Shown here: positions 1 to 9,495 of the stretch, piece after piece
Numbering within the stretch: the stretch's first letter is position 1
Layout of the letters: every line of letters begins with the position of its first letter
Assembly (NCBI GenBank): GCA_900758475.1
Contig: CAAERQ010000041.1
Span: 1-62,234, forward strand
DNA from: an uncultured Collinsella sp.
GTDB lineage: Bacteria > Actinomycetota > Coriobacteriia > Coriobacteriales > Coriobacteriaceae
DNA: 62,234 bases
Direction: 5' to 3'
Translations under genes and position numbers: made by a program
The notes under the pieces: generated by a model
What the model was told of the DNA's origin: nothing
Seen by the model: only the letters and a program-made list of their open reading frames with translations
The model's database searches: none

Positions 1-229
1 GATTTCCGTGACAGACATTCCTTTCTCCGCAAGGAAAAGTAGAAACACTCCCCGATTTAAAACAAATCCCGCGAGAACGAAAAAGGCGGAATAGATGTGC
101 AGCTGCGCAGTGGCATTCTTATTCATTTGGCACTTCCATCAACTAATTATGTCAGGCCACTCGCTACTGACTCGAAGCCTGAAGTGTTCACAGTTGCTGT
201 GGAGAGCGGTAAAGCTTTTGAACAGGGTA

Positions 230-739
230 TCAATGGAATACATCCGAAGCGTTTTCGGCAGCATCATCGGCGAAGGCGGGATTAGCCTTTACACGGCGCT
301 CACCCTCGATGTATTTGACGATTTGATCAATCGTCTGGTTGGCGTGGCTCTTGAGCTTGCGCTCATAGAAGAAGAGGCCGAGCTTGCCGCGCGTGCCAGA
401 CGTGTTGCCACCCACACCCTGAAAATCCTCGGTATAGGTGAGCTCGCAGGCACCATCGCCAGCAGGTACAGCCTCATAGCGCATGGTATTGATGCCCGCC
501 GCATACTGAAAACGGACCTCATAGAGGCACGGGTAGTCAAAGTGCTTGATCTTAACCTTGATCGCCGTGCCCTTGGCCTTGCCTTTTGCGGACTGGGCGC
601 GTTTCTCGTACTTATAGCCATTGAGCTTGTTGCGACTGGGACGCTTGCCCGTGGCGTTCTCGATATCCTGCATGATGGACCCCGCCAGAGCGTCAAAAAG
701 CTCCTCCGGCGTCACCTTAAGCGTTTTGGTGAGCTGCAT
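230..739 (-). CDS. DUF3284 domain protein
   Basis: A soluble 169-residue protein with no signal peptide or membrane segment. The N-terminus (MQLTKTLKVTPEELFDAL), the beta-rich middle (YEVRFQYAAGI, MRYEAVPAG, ELTYTEDF) and the lysine-rich end of the domain (FYERKLKSHANQTIDQIVKY) match the layout of DUF3284, a small family of unknown biochemical role with an SRPBCC-like feel. The start is supported by AAGGAG six bases upstream of ATG. The gene stands alone: the next gene upstream ends beyond a 63-bp palindrome. The last 20 residues are acidic and probably disordered. Family assignment is by recognition of the sequence pattern; no function is claimed. Confidence 0.75.
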   Translation of the reverse strand: MQLTKTLKVTPEELFDALAGSIMQDIENATGKRPSRNKLNGYKYEKRAQSAKGKAKGTAIKVKIKHFDYPCLYEVRFQYAAGINTMRYEAVPAGDGACELTYTEDFQGVGGNTSGTRGKLGLFFYERKLKSHANQTIDQIVKYIEGERRVKANPAFADDAAENASDVFH

Positions 740-800
740 GATGGCTCCTTATTCGTTTGAACCGTTCGAGCCATTGTACCGCCCCAGGCTCTCCCATGCG

Positions 801-863
801 TTGCGGTGAAATGCGGACTGTTTGGCGGCTTTTTTGGTCAAAACAGTCCGTATTCCACCGCAA
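801..863. repeat. 63-bp palindromic repeat, family A, copy 1
   Basis: Two 23-base arms, beginning TTGCGGTGAAAT and ending ATTCCACCGCAA, are complementary at 21 positions around a 17-base centre. The same element, also exactly 63 bp long, recurs at 11851-11913 and 26886-26948. It lies between the DUF3284 start and the addA stop. There is no T-run, so it is not a textbook terminator. Confidence 0.85.
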
Positions 864-875
864 GTTATCTGAGGA

Positions 876-3800
876 CTAGAGGTTGTAGGTGACCACCTGA
901 GGCTCGGCGGGTTCGACGAAGATGGTTGGATTCGCCTGCTCCACGCGAACGAACTTGACGGTCACGGCCCCAAAGCCCGCCTTGTGCAAAACATCAGCGT
1001 AGACGCGCGCCTGCAGGGCGTGCTTCTCCTGCAGCTGTTCCGGCGTCTCGTCCGGTGTGCCGCCCGTCTTGTAGTCGATGACCAGCGCGCATGACGAATC
1101 CGCCGGGTTCGTCGCCAAAGCGTCGATGGCGCCCTCGGCATAGGCACCGTAGCGAGCGATGTCCTCGTCCTCGCAGCCCAGCGAAAAGAACGGCACCTCG
1201 GCGCGAACGCACGGCCACGCGAGCAGGTCGGCACGAACAGCCGACTTGAGCCAGCGGTCCAGGGCGACGTCGAAGCGTTCGCGCTGCTCCGGCGTCAGGC
1301 ACCACAGGCGCGCCAGCGCATCGGCACGCTCAGCGGGCAGCGCATCGGCACCCATCTCGATGAGCCACTGGCAGGCGGCGTGGAAGGCCGAGCCCAGCGC
1401 CATGGGGTTGCCGGCGAGCTCAACGGTGGCCACGTCTGCATCCGTCATCTCGGAACCATCCGACTCCGCATCATCGCCGGCCTCGTCCATGGGCACGCGT
1501 GCCTCGGCGGCACGGTCCTCGGACTCGGCATGCAGCGCCGCGGCAATTGACGAGTAGCTGTACGAATCGCGCTCCGGATACGGGCAGGTGCCCATGCGCA
1601 CGCCCGCCGCCTGGGGATACACGAGCTCAAACGCATCGGGATCGGGGTCGGCAGGACCGGGGACGATTGTACTGGCCGAATCGTCGACAGTATCTGTATC
1701 GACATCGCCGCGAACAAGCCTGCCCTCGGCATCCAGCGAAGCGTTGGCCTCAAACGCCTGCTCGCCAAAGGTAAAGTTCGCGAGCGAAATGAGCTCGTAG
1801 TCGCCCGGCCGGGAGTTGTCGAACACCAGGCGGTCGGCATCGAGCTGCGGCATGTCCAGAGCGTCGGTCGGCAGAATACGGCGCAGCACGTCATAGGTCA
1901 GATCGGTCTCGACGTCGAAGGTCGGCGCCGCCACCTTGCCGCGGCTCACGCCGGCATCCATCGCCAAAATCACCAACTCTCGCGCACGCGTCATGGCGAC
2001 ATAGAGCAAACGAGCCCGCTCTTCGAGCGAAAGCTGCAGGTCGTCGTTGCGCAGGCGAGCAAATGCCTCGGCGGGAGAACCCGTCGCGCAGACGTCCTCC
2101 ATGAGCTCCGGCGGCAGCCACAGCGACGTGCCCTTGCCCTTAAACGCATGCTCAAACTGCTTTTTAACGTCGTCGCCCTTCACAAAGGTTCCGTCGGCGA
2201 GCTTAACGCCGTCGAAGCGTGCCGGCAGCGCCACGACCTGCGCTCCGCCCTCGACGCGACCCATCTGTGCCGCACCCGAGGACTTACGCACGCCAAAGCA
2301 CTCGGCGACCGCCACGACCGGATATTCCAGACCCTTGGAGGCATGCACCGTCATGATGCGCACCGCGCCGTCGCCCTCCTCGTTGAGGGCACCCGGGGCT
2401 TCCTTGCCCGCTAGGAAGCGATCGAAGGCAAGCGCGATGGAACGCGGCGAGTTGCCGAACTCGGCCTCCGCCTCGGCCACAGCGTCGAGCGCCTTGAGCA
2501 CGTTGGCGGCAATGGCCTTGCCCTCGGGGCCACGCTGCGCCAGACGCACGAACCAGCCCGAAGCGTTGACCACGTCGCGTGCGATGGCGGCGAACGAATC
2601 GCGGCCCACGCGACGAAGCGCATACCGCAGCACCTCGCGGGCGCGCGTCACGAGCGGCAGGTCTTGCAGGCCCGGCACATCGGAATCGCTCATGATGCCC
2701 ACGTCGATATTCCGGCGCGAGGTCTCCCCCGTCTCGCTATCGAACTTGGTCGCCAGCGCCAAAAACTCCTGGGCGCCCAGCGCAAACATCGGCGAGGCGA
2801 GCAGCGGCATAAGGCCCTGCGCCGTATCGGCCGGATTGGCGAGCGCACAAACCAGGGCGCGCACCGTCTGCACCTCGGCGGCTTGGGCAAAGACCGAGCC
2901 GCCTGCGATAACACAGTCGAGCCCCTGGTCGCGGAAGGCCTGTGCGTAGACGTCTGCGTTGGTCATGCGGCCCAGCAGCAGCACCATGCCGCCCTGGGGC
3001 TGGCCGGCATCGGCAAGCGCGCGGAATCGCTCGGCGATCGCACGGGCCTTGGCCTGTGTGCGCTCCTGCGTGCTGCCGCCGGCAACAAAGAGGGCCTGGC
3101 GACGCGAGGCGTCTGCCACCAGCGTGTCCTTGCGGCCGTCGCTCGCCTCAAGGTCCAAAAAGCCCTGCATCAGGCCGCCGTCATCGCCGTCGAAGACGCG
3201 TGCCACGTAACGCAGTACCTCGTCGTGACTGCGGAAGTTGCGCACGAGCTTGACGAGCTCGCCGGTGGGGACATCCAGCGTGGCAACCGTCTCGGACGCC
3301 GCCGTCGAGCCCACCTTGCGCTCCTGACGACGGAACACCTCGACCTCGGCGCCACGGAAGCGATAGATGGACTGCTGCGCATCGCCCACGGTGCACAGCG
3401 CGCGCTCCCCCGCACCCGTCAGGTAGCGTATCAGATCGACCTGCATCTGGTCGGTATCCTGAAACTCATCGATCATGACCATCTTAAAGCGGCCCTCGTA
3501 CGCAGCACGGATGGCAGGGTAATCGCGCAGGGCCTCGTAGGCCATACGCAGCAGGTCGTTATTATCGAGGGCGGACTGGGCAGCCTTCAGCGCGCGATAC
3601 TCAGCCTCCACGGAACGGGCCAGGCCCACCAGCGCATCGAGCGCCGGGCCACCGCAGGCAAGCACGATATTGATAAACGCATCGGCGGCCTCGGCCTTGA
3701 GCAGCTCGACCTGCTCCTTAGGGAATGCCTTGCTCGCGCGCGGCATGGTGCACGACATCATGAGTCGCGCTGCATCGGCCATGGTCTTGCCGCTCGCCTC

Positions 3801-4508
3801 GAACGCGTCAATGGCGTCGAGTGCCATCTGCGCCTTCTCGGTCGCGGCCTTGCTTGCGCCCAGCGCCGCGCGATAGGCATCGGCGAGTGCCGAGGTATCG
3901 GCCTGCCCGCGCGCCACGCACACGTCGTCCATACCGCCCGGCAACTGGCTCGACAGCTCCAGCAGGTCGCGCACCAGGCCCTTGATGGTCGCGCCAGCGC
4001 CAAAGGAACCGCCCTCGCCCGCCATGGGATACCAGGCATAGAGGGCCTTGAGCGATGCCGCGAGCTCGGGGGCGGCATCGGGCGCCGTCGCGCGGGCCAA
4101 CACATGCTCAACAGCCTGGTCCATAAGCTCGTCGGTATCGGTGAGCACCGTGAACTCGGGGTCGATGCCCAGCTCCAGCGCATGCGCGCGCAGGATACGC
4201 GAGCACATGCCGTGAATGGTCGAGATCCACGCGTCGTCGACGGTCAGTGCTTCCTCGTCCATGCCCTCGTCGATAAGCGCACGGCGCACGCGGTCACGGA
4301 TCTCGGCCGCGGCATCTTTGGTAAAGGTAATGGCGAGCACCTGGTCAAGATGTTCAACGAACGGACCGGATTCAGGCGAGAGCGCGTAGACGATGCGACG
4401 CGTGAGGGTAAAGGTCTTGCCCGAACCGGCGCCCGCCGAGACAAACAGCGGACGGTCGAGCGTTTTGACAATCTGCAGCTGTTGCGGCATCAAAGTCGAA
4501 AGATCCAT
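876..4508 (-). CDS. addA: AddA-type UvrD helicase/nuclease
   Basis: A 1210-residue superfamily 1A helicase fused to a C-terminal nuclease, the size and plan of AddA, which with AddB resects double-strand breaks for RecA-dependent repair. Visible parts: Walker A AGAGSGKT at residues 25-32, the SF1 motif II MIDEFQDTD, motif III RFRGAEVEVF, motif V-VI MTVHASKG and LLYVAMTRAREL, then the RecB-type nuclease core with IDYKTGG (Asp about 1145, Lys about 1147). An acidic low-complexity insert lies between helicase and nuclease. The start overlaps nothing: the addB stop is three bases upstream and GGAGGGACG provides the ribosome site, so the pair is an operon with addB first. Actinobacterial AdnA is the alternative, but the partner here lacks a helicase-type AdnB layout. 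Confidence 0.9.
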   Translation of the reverse strand: MDLSTLMPQQLQIVKTLDRPLFVSAGAGSGKTFTLTRRIVYALSPESGPFVEHLDQVLAITFTKDAAAEIRDRVRRALIDEGMDEEALTVDDAWISTIHGMCSRILRAHALELGIDPEFTVLTDTDELMDQAVEHVLARATAPDAAPELAASLKALYAWYPMAGEGGSFGAGATIKGLVRDLLELSSQLPGGMDDVCVARGQADTSALADAYRAALGASKAATEKAQMALDAIDAFEASGKTMADAARLMMSCTMPRASKAFPKEQVELLKAEAADAFINIVLACGGPALDALVGLARSVEAEYRALKAAQSALDNNDLLRMAYEALRDYPAIRAAYEGRFKMVMIDEFQDTDQMQVDLIRYLTGAGERALCTVGDAQQSIYRFRGAEVEVFRRQERKVGSTAASETVATLDVPTGELVKLVRNFRSHDEVLRYVARVFDGDDGGLMQGFLDLEASDGRKDTLVADASRRQALFVAGGSTQERTQAKARAIAERFRALADAGQPQGGMVLLLGRMTNADVYAQAFRDQGLDCVIAGGSVFAQAAEVQTVRALVCALANPADTAQGLMPLLASPMFALGAQEFLALATKFDSETGETSRRNIDVGIMSDSDVPGLQDLPLVTRAREVLRYALRRVGRDSFAAIARDVVNASGWFVRLAQRGPEGKAIAANVLKALDAVAEAEAEFGNSPRSIALAFDRFLAGKEAPGALNEEGDGAVRIMTVHASKGLEYPVVAVAECFGVRKSSGAAQMGRVEGGAQVVALPARFDGVKLADGTFVKGDDVKKQFEHAFKGKGTSLWLPPELMEDVCATGSPAEAFARLRNDDLQLSLEERARLLYVAMTRARELVILAMDAGVSRGKVAAPTFDVETDLTYDVLRRILPTDALDMPQLDADRLVFDNSRPGDYELISLANFTFGEQAFEANASLDAEGRLVRGDVDTDTVDDSASTIVPGPADPDPDAFELVYPQAAGVRMGTCPYPERDSYSYSSIAAALHAESEDRAAEARVPMDEAGDDAESDGSEMTDADVATVELAGNPMALGSAFHAACQWLIEMGADALPAERADALARLWCLTPEQRERFDVALDRWLKSAVRADLLAWPCVRAEVPFFSLGCEDEDIARYGAYAEGAIDALATNPADSSCALVIDYKTGGTPDETPEQLQEKHALQARVYADVLHKAGFGAVTVKFVRVEQANPTIFVEPAEPQVVTYNL

Positions 4509-4511
4509 GGT

Positions 4512-7500
4512 CTACACGTCCCTCCTTACAAACGTTCCTTCGTGGTTATACGAGCAGCGCGCATGCGCGGCCTGAGCCGACGTCGGGTCGACGGCGGCAA
4601 CGTTGCCTGCCTCGAGCTCGCGCAGGCGCTCGGCGATGCCGGCCTCAACGCGATCGAGCAGGGCGTCGAAGTCCATGCTGCCACCCTCGCCGGGGAAACC
4701 TTTCTTAAGGCCCGGGATGCGACCGTCGCCGCGCTCTTCCTCGAGCAGCTCGGCGCTCGCGGCACCGCGCAACGCCGGCTTGCCGCCCTTGGTCGAAAAG
4801 TAGAGCGCCGCGCGGGTGTCCAAATCCAGCGCCCGGCGCATGGCCTGGGCGTAGATGAGCGTTTGGGTATGTGGTGGCAACCAGCGCGGATCGTCGATGG
4901 GCGCCGTGCCCGATTCCTCGTCGCGCACCGTGGGGTCGGCGAGCTTAAACTCCTCAACGCCCGTGCGATGCTTGTAGTCGATCACCACGGCACGATTCTC
5001 GGCGTCCACGTCCACGCGGTCGATGCGCCCGCCAAGCGGCCAACCGGCATACTCGACCATGAGCTCGTTGAAGGCGAACTCCAGGTAGCGCGGGGCAAAG
5101 GGGGCAAGTGCCTCGGACTCGTAGGCAAGCACACCCTCCAGCTGCGGCAAGATCTCGGCCACCTGGCGTTCCTCCACCGCAGAGAGCGGCACCAGCGGGC
5201 CCTCCGTGCCGCGCTTGCCGGCGTGCTCGGCCAACGTCTCGTCAAAGACCTCGTGCAGCAGCTCCTGTGCGCGCGGCAGATTCTCGGGCGTCACGCGCTC
5301 CATGCCCTCTTGGGGCAGACGGGCATGCAGATGCTCCAGCACGTCGTGGACAAAGTTGCCCTTTTCCATGTTGCCAAAGCCCGCGTCGATCGACTGGGGC
5401 TTCACGCGGTACGAGACGAACCAGCATAGCGGGCAGGTCGAATAGGCCTCGATCTGCGAGGCGGACGTCAGACGCGGCACGAGCGGCGCGTCCTCACCCT
5501 CGCCATCGCGACGGCGCAGGACCAAATACGGCACGGCCTCGGCACTCAGATGCTGAGGGGCTTCACAGGTCACGCGCTCGCGCTTGAGGCCTTCACCTGC
5601 CGCGGGATCAAAGTCGGCGATGATATCGCCCTCGCCCACGCGCATGGGCTTGGCAGCGCAAGCGGCCTCGGCATGTGCCCACAGCTCGGTCCATACGGCT
5701 GCCGGGTAGCACTCGCGTGCCTGGCGATCGTGCGTCACACGGGCGAGCGCGACCGGACCGCTCGCCGCCTGCATCGCACGGCCAAAGCGCACGCGCAGCA
5801 GGGCAGCGGGCTCCAAAGACACGCCGTCGCGGCGCAGCTCGGCTGTCAACGTGGCAAGCGGGCCCTCTTCGTGCGAAAGCGGATAGCTGTCCAGGTCGAC
5901 ATCGGCAAACAGCACGGCATCGTAGCTGCCAGGGCGAAGAACCGACGCATCGGCAAGCGACGCGAAGCGCACTTGTGCTCGTGGTGTGCGATCGACCTCA
6001 TAGGTCTCGTAATCGTAGGCGGTACTGCGCTTGTCCACCTTGGTTCGAACGCCGTCGAGAACCGGCACGGTCGCGGCCTGCGACACGTCGAGCGCGCGAG
6101 CATCGTTCATAAGGATGTCGATGGCATGGCGCAGCAAAGCCGTCTCTGCCTGGCGACGGGCCTGGCCGTCAAGGCCGCCTAGAGCGCGATCGGGCAACGC
6201 CTCGGCAACGGCAAGCATGGCCTTAAGCGCCGTCACGGGCTTGTCACGCCACAGCGCCTGAAACACGTCCGAGACCACACACGGTACGTTCTTAAACCAG
6301 TTATCGTCGCTCGTCGCCTTGCGCGCGCCCCTCACCTGGCCCTGAACGCTCTGCAGCAGGCTCTTGACGCCCGCGGTAGTCTTGCTGCGCGAGAGACGCA
6401 TATTCTTATCGAAGGTACGGGCATTGACGGCATCAGCGCCCGAAAGCGGACTGTAGATCCAGTCGGTAAGCTCCGGCGCGGGCCACCACTCAGTCTTGGA
6501 AGCGGTGCCCTCGTCGGCGGCTTTCATACGCTCGATCAGGTTGGCGAGCGCCGTAAACTGCCTGCCCGCGATGGACTGGGAAAACGCCGTGAACTCAGTC
6601 GTCTCGGCCGCAATGTGACGCGCCGCCAAACGGGCGGCGAGCTCGCCGAACAGCTGGGGTGCCCGGGCAGAAACGACGAGCACGCGCACGGGGTCGGCGG
6701 GCGTTGCAGTAGCTTTATCGGCCTTGGACTCCTTGTGCGCTTTCACCAACTTATCGATGGCGTCCGCATAGACATGAGCACGGGCATGGGGGCCGGCGAC
6801 CTCAATAAAGGCAGGCTGAGCGGCGGCCCCGCAAGCGACATCAGACGCGACGGCGTCCTCCCCCAGCGGCGCGATCTCAAACAGCACACCGCGGGCATCA
6901 AATGCCGTGGCAAGCTCCTCGCGCATCGCCGCCTGCTCGCGGGCAAGCAGCACGACGACCTCTCCCCCATTGTTCGCCACGGCAGACAGCAGCTCGAGTA
7001 GACCGTGCGTAAACGACGTGGTACCGCGCACGCATACGGCGCGGGCGCACGCCGGCAGGCTATCGGCCAGGGCACCGGCCATAATGTCGGCTGCCTCGCA
7101 GGGCTCGACCATATCTCGACGGTCCAAACCGCCCGCGTAGGCACGCAAAAGCTCAAACACACGAGCCTCGGCATCGCTTTTTGGCTCAGGCTGGCAATTG
7201 TTGCCACCGCATCGCTCGGCCGTCGTCCCCGCCACACCCGGCAGCACATCGCGGGCCATGCGCGCGAGCATGCGCACCGTGCCCTGGCTACGCGAAAGCG
7301 GCTGCAGGTCGGCATCGTCGCGGCGGGCAATCATATCCGAAAACAGCATCTGACGTTGCAGGTTGTCGACGAAACCGCGCCCGTCGCCCAAAAGCTCCCA
7401 AAGCGAGCGAAGCCACGATGCGGGTGTCTTGTAGTCGATACCCAGCGAAATGCCGGCTTCCGCCGCATCATGACGGCACAGATCGAGCTCGGCAAACGTT

Positions 7501-7610
7501 GGTGCCAGCAACACGGCACGCCCGTGACGGGCAATAAGGTCGGCAAGCAGCGCCGACTCGGCATCGCTCAAATCCGTGCCGGCATTGGTGGTATAGATTC
7601 GAACAGGCAT
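4512..7610 (-). CDS. addB: AddB-like PD-(D/E)XK nuclease subunit
   Basis: A 1032-residue partner of the AddA-type helicase. The C-terminal third holds the nuclease core VVIDYKHRTG (about residue 875) preceded by GGRIDRVDVD, and a cysteine pair STCPLCW plus a late Cys (ARCSYNH) sits where AddB proteins carry an iron-sulfur staple. The N-terminal half is a degenerate helicase-like region. The expected GxGxGKT loop at the very N-terminus is replaced by YTTNAGTDLSDAESALL, so ATP binding there looks lost. AddB family members usually have about 1100-1170 residues, so this one is slightly short. It is the first gene of a two-gene operon with addA, separated by three bases. Role inferred: second-strand nuclease and end processing. 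Confidence 0.8.
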   Translation of the reverse strand: MPVRIYTTNAGTDLSDAESALLADLIARHGRAVLLAPTFAELDLCRHDAAEAGISLGIDYKTPASWLRSLWELLGDGRGFVDNLQRQMLFSDMIARRDDADLQPLSRSQGTVRMLARMARDVLPGVAGTTAERCGGNNCQPEPKSDAEARVFELLRAYAGGLDRRDMVEPCEAADIMAGALADSLPACARAVCVRGTTSFTHGLLELLSAVANNGGEVVVLLAREQAAMREELATAFDARGVLFEIAPLGEDAVASDVACGAAAQPAFIEVAGPHARAHVYADAIDKLVKAHKESKADKATATPADPVRVLVVSARAPQLFGELAARLAARHIAAETTEFTAFSQSIAGRQFTALANLIERMKAADEGTASKTEWWPAPELTDWIYSPLSGADAVNARTFDKNMRLSRSKTTAGVKSLLQSVQGQVRGARKATSDDNWFKNVPCVVSDVFQALWRDKPVTALKAMLAVAEALPDRALGGLDGQARRQAETALLRHAIDILMNDARALDVSQAATVPVLDGVRTKVDKRSTAYDYETYEVDRTPRAQVRFASLADASVLRPGSYDAVLFADVDLDSYPLSHEEGPLATLTAELRRDGVSLEPAALLRVRFGRAMQAASGPVALARVTHDRQARECYPAAVWTELWAHAEAACAAKPMRVGEGDIIADFDPAAGEGLKRERVTCEAPQHLSAEAVPYLVLRRRDGEGEDAPLVPRLTSASQIEAYSTCPLCWFVSYRVKPQSIDAGFGNMEKGNFVHDVLEHLHARLPQEGMERVTPENLPRAQELLHEVFDETLAEHAGKRGTEGPLVPLSAVEERQVAEILPQLEGVLAYESEALAPFAPRYLEFAFNELMVEYAGWPLGGRIDRVDVDAENRAVVIDYKHRTGVEEFKLADPTVRDEESGTAPIDDPRWLPPHTQTLIYAQAMRRALDLDTRAALYFSTKGGKPALRGAASAELLEEERGDGRIPGLKKGFPGEGGSMDFDALLDRVEAGIAERLRELEAGNVAAVDPTSAQAAHARCSYNHEGTFVRRDV

Positions 7611-7741
7611 GGTCCTCCGCTCAAACCGTTCGCAATAATCAATGCATCCATCCTACCCGCCCAAGCGGACACATTGCCACCGCAGTTCCATCTTTTGGTA
7701 CAAAGCAACCTGAACCCAACGCACCAGCCGATTGCAGGCAT

Positions 7742-7769
7742 ATAAAAACCGCCCCCGGAGGGACGGTTC
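7742..7769 (-). terminator. intrinsic terminator of the TrpR-like gene
   Basis: On the minus strand, AACCGTCCC tccg GGGGCGGTT forms an eight-pair stem followed by TTTTTATA. It lies 26 bases past the stop of the gene at 7795-8094. Confidence 0.8.
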
Positions 7770-7794
7770 TTCGTAATTCAATGTTGTCGCTGGC

Positions 7795-8094
7795 CTACTC
7801 GCCATCCTCCAACTTAATGAGGATCTTGCGGTAGCCACCGTACTCGCCGTTCAGCGCCTTTGAAACGCGGCTCACCGTGGTGGACGAAGCGCCGGTACGG
7901 GCCTGAACCTCAACATAAGGCTCGCCCTCGTCCAAATAGCGCGCAACCTGCAAACGCTGAGAAAGGTCGCAAATCTCGCGCGGCGTGCAGATATCGGTCA
8001 AAAACGCTTGGATATCCTTCTCGTCGTCCAAAAGGCTAAATGCGTGGACCAGCTGCTTGACATCAGGCTTGTCAAACATGTTCTCGATATTCAT
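7795..8094 (-). CDS. YerC/YecD-type TrpR-related regulator
   Basis: A 99-residue DNA-binding protein of the TrpR-like superfamily. The helix-turn-helix is visible as REICDLSQRLQVARYL followed by the recognition helix ASSTTVSRVSKAL, and the family tail GEYGGYRKIL follows. Members of this family are small dimeric repressors whose ligands are largely unknown. It is a single gene with its own terminator and sits upstream of the addBA operon on the same strand, separated by about 185 bases, so co-regulation is not evident. Its 324-base upstream region (8095-8418) is shared with the divergent membrane-protein gene. Confidence 0.85.
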   Translation of the reverse strand: MNIENMFDKPDVKQLVHAFSLLDDEKDIQAFLTDICTPREICDLSQRLQVARYLDEGEPYVEVQARTGASSTTVSRVSKALNGEYGGYRKILIKLEDGE

Positions 8095-8418
8095 CGATCA
8101 CCGCCAAACCCGCCAAAAGGCATCGAAGTTGATACTGACATCGGGCATCGTTCACCCGTTCTATGCAATAGGGCAACGCCTGTGGCTTTTGCCCGTAGCA
8201 GTGTAGCACACCACCAAACTAAAGCGACAAGACTCTCTGCCAGCGGCGCGTTTTTCAGGACGAACGCCGTTTAGAAACCATATGCGCACGTAAGCTCCAC
8301 GAATATTTGAGACAATGGGCGCCCAAACACCGCGGCGCGCCCGCGCAACCATCCAGGTCGCCGCCGTAAGCCGCTTCACGCGACGCCAGCAATCCCGGCG
8401 CAAGAAAGGATTCACGCC
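8095..8418. other. divergent intergenic region, 324 bases
   Basis: Lies between the minus-strand TrpR-like gene and the plus-strand holin-like gene. No open frame with convincing codon use was seen. It must hold two promoters, but no pair of -35/-10 boxes stands out. A weak stem (GCGGCG near 8246 with CGCCG near 8267) is the only structure noticed. Confidence 0.4.
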
Positions 8419-8784
8419 ATGCGCTTTATGCTTAACTGGCTCTTCACCTCGATCGCCATCGCGATCGCCACGTTCCTCGTCCCCGGTATCCAACCCTTCG
8501 GCTTTGCCGAGACCTGGGTCTGCTTTGCCTTTGTGGGACTGTTCCTGAACATTGTCGATTCGTTCGTCAAACCGTTCCTCACGGTCATCTCGCTGCCGCT
8601 CACGATCATTACGCTGGGCATTTTCCAGCTTGTCGTCAACAGCTTTATGCTTGAGCTCGCGAGTTACCTGTCGGTCAACCTGCTGGGCGTCGGCATCTCC
8701 ATCGCCAGCTTTGGATCGGCCTTTATGGGCAGCATCCTGGTATCCATCATGCGCAGCATTCTCGACAGCATCGCCAGGAACTAA
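8419..8784 (+). CDS. small four-helix membrane protein (phage holin family IV type)
   Basis: A 121-residue, almost wholly hydrophobic protein with four predicted membrane spans (about residues 3-25, 28-50, 55-80 and 90-115). FVGLFLNIVDSFVKPFLTVISLPLTIITLGIF is represented by the fragments LNIVDSFVKPFL and LPLTIITLGIF, hallmark phrases of the chromosomal 'phage holin family' (superfamily IV) proteins. These occur in many bacteria outside prophages and have no settled role, and nothing phage-like surrounds it here. The start has AAAGGA nine bases upstream. A strong hairpin follows the gene. Confidence 0.85.
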   Translation: MRFMLNWLFTSIAIAIATFLVPGIQPFGFAETWVCFAFVGLFLNIVDSFVKPFLTVISLPLTIITLGIFQLVVNSFMLELASYLSVNLLGVGISIASFGSAFMGSILVSIMRSILDSIARN

Positions 8785-8820
8785 AGCGACCGGATACGAC
8801 CGCCACAACACGCCAAAACG

Positions 8821-8851
8821 AAGGCCGTCCATCGCAACGATGGGCGGCCTT
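8821..8851 (+). terminator. hairpin terminator after holin-like gene
   Basis: AAGGCCGTCCATC gcaa CGATGGGCGGCCTT is a nearly perfect 13-pair stem 37 bases after the stop. The downstream T content is modest (TTGTCATTTG). Confidence 0.7.
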
Positions 8852-8882
8852 GTCATTTGTCAAGCCTCAGAGGGCAAGAAAA

Positions 8883-8915
8883 TCTACCATTTCTGCCCCG
8901 TCCCCAAATGGCAGG
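8883..8915 (-). terminator. possible terminator of the Rrf2 gene
   Basis: Just past the Rrf2 stop on the minus strand, CCATTT...AAATGG brackets a GGGGACGGGGC loop and is followed by TAGATTTTC. The stem is short, so this is tentative. The GGGGACGG core also occurs in the palindromic repeats of this window. Confidence 0.4.
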
Positions 8916-8920
8916 TGGGG

Positions 8921-9349
8921 CTAGATGACGTAGTCGTAGCCCTCGTTGGGGGCGACGAGCGCATCGAGCGTCACGCCATCGAGGTAGTCGTTGATGAGCT
9001 TGTCCAGGTTCTTCCACACGCCGAGTGTAGGACACTCGTCCGAACGCGAGCAGCCCTTGCAGTCGCCGTCCAGGCATGCGACCGGTGCCAGGCTGCCTTC
9101 GGTCAGGCGCAAGATCTCGCCCACCGTGTACTGCTCGGGCGGACGCGTGAGCACGTAGCCGCCGCCCTTGCCGCGCATGCCCGAGAGCATATTGGCGCGG
9201 ACGAGCGTAGCCAAAATGTTCTCCAGATATTTCTCAGAAATCCCCTGACGCGCCGCGATCTCTTTGAGGGGAATGCGGCCTGCCGCCTGGTGCTCGGCCA
9301 GGTCAACCATAACGCGCAGGGCATATCTGCCCTTTGTGGAAACCAACAT
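8921..9349 (-). CDS. Rrf2-family regulator with four C-terminal cysteines
   Basis: A 142-residue Rrf2-type repressor. The winged helix is seen in MLVSTKGRYALRVMVDLA, IPLKEIAARQGISEKYLENIL and GKGGGYVLTRP. The linker carries Cys92, Cys97, Cys100 and Cys106 (CLDGDCKGCSRSDEC), the region where IscR and NsrR bind an Fe-S cluster. CymR, the cysteine regulator of Firmicutes, lacks these cysteines. The gene is divergent from cysK across 252 bases, and a TAGGC/GCCTA dyad lies inside the cysK promoter, so control of cysteine synthesis in response to Fe-S or sulfur status is a reasonable inference. Start: ATG with GAAAGG upstream. Confidence 0.88.
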   Translation of the reverse strand: MLVSTKGRYALRVMVDLAEHQAAGRIPLKEIAARQGISEKYLENILATLVRANMLSGMRGKGGGYVLTRPPEQYTVGEILRLTEGSLAPVACLDGDCKGCSRSDECPTLGVWKNLDKLINDYLDGVTLDALVAPNEGYDYVI

Positions 9350-9466
9350 ATATATTGCTGCCTTTCGGTCTTTTAATTCGTAGAAATTCTAGCCGAAAAA
9401 TTGGTTTTGAAAATACCTATTCCCGTCAAGCTGGTTAATCGACTCGTAATAATCTTCTATTTCCTA

Positions 9467-9495
9467 TTGCGTTACTAGGCTTTAGTGCCTACTAT
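9467..9495 (+). promoter_or_regulatory. cysK promoter with embedded dyad
   Basis: TTGCGT (9467-9472), a 17-base spacer and TACTAT (9490-9495). The dyad TAGGC-tttagt-GCCTA (9476-9491) fills the spacer and is a candidate operator for the divergent Rrf2 protein. The transcript leader of about 100 bases can fold: AACAGC at 9503 with GCTGTT at 9540, and ACACCG at 9550 with CGGTGT at 9566. No known sulfur riboswitch was recognised. Confidence 0.55.

Noticed and set aside
2664..5429. 921-codon open frame on the plus strand
   Set aside because: Antisense to addA and addB; no start site, and a His/Gln/Arg-rich product typical of shadows.
8419..8784. prophage marker
   Set aside because: The holin-like family is mostly chromosomal and no other phage gene is nearby.
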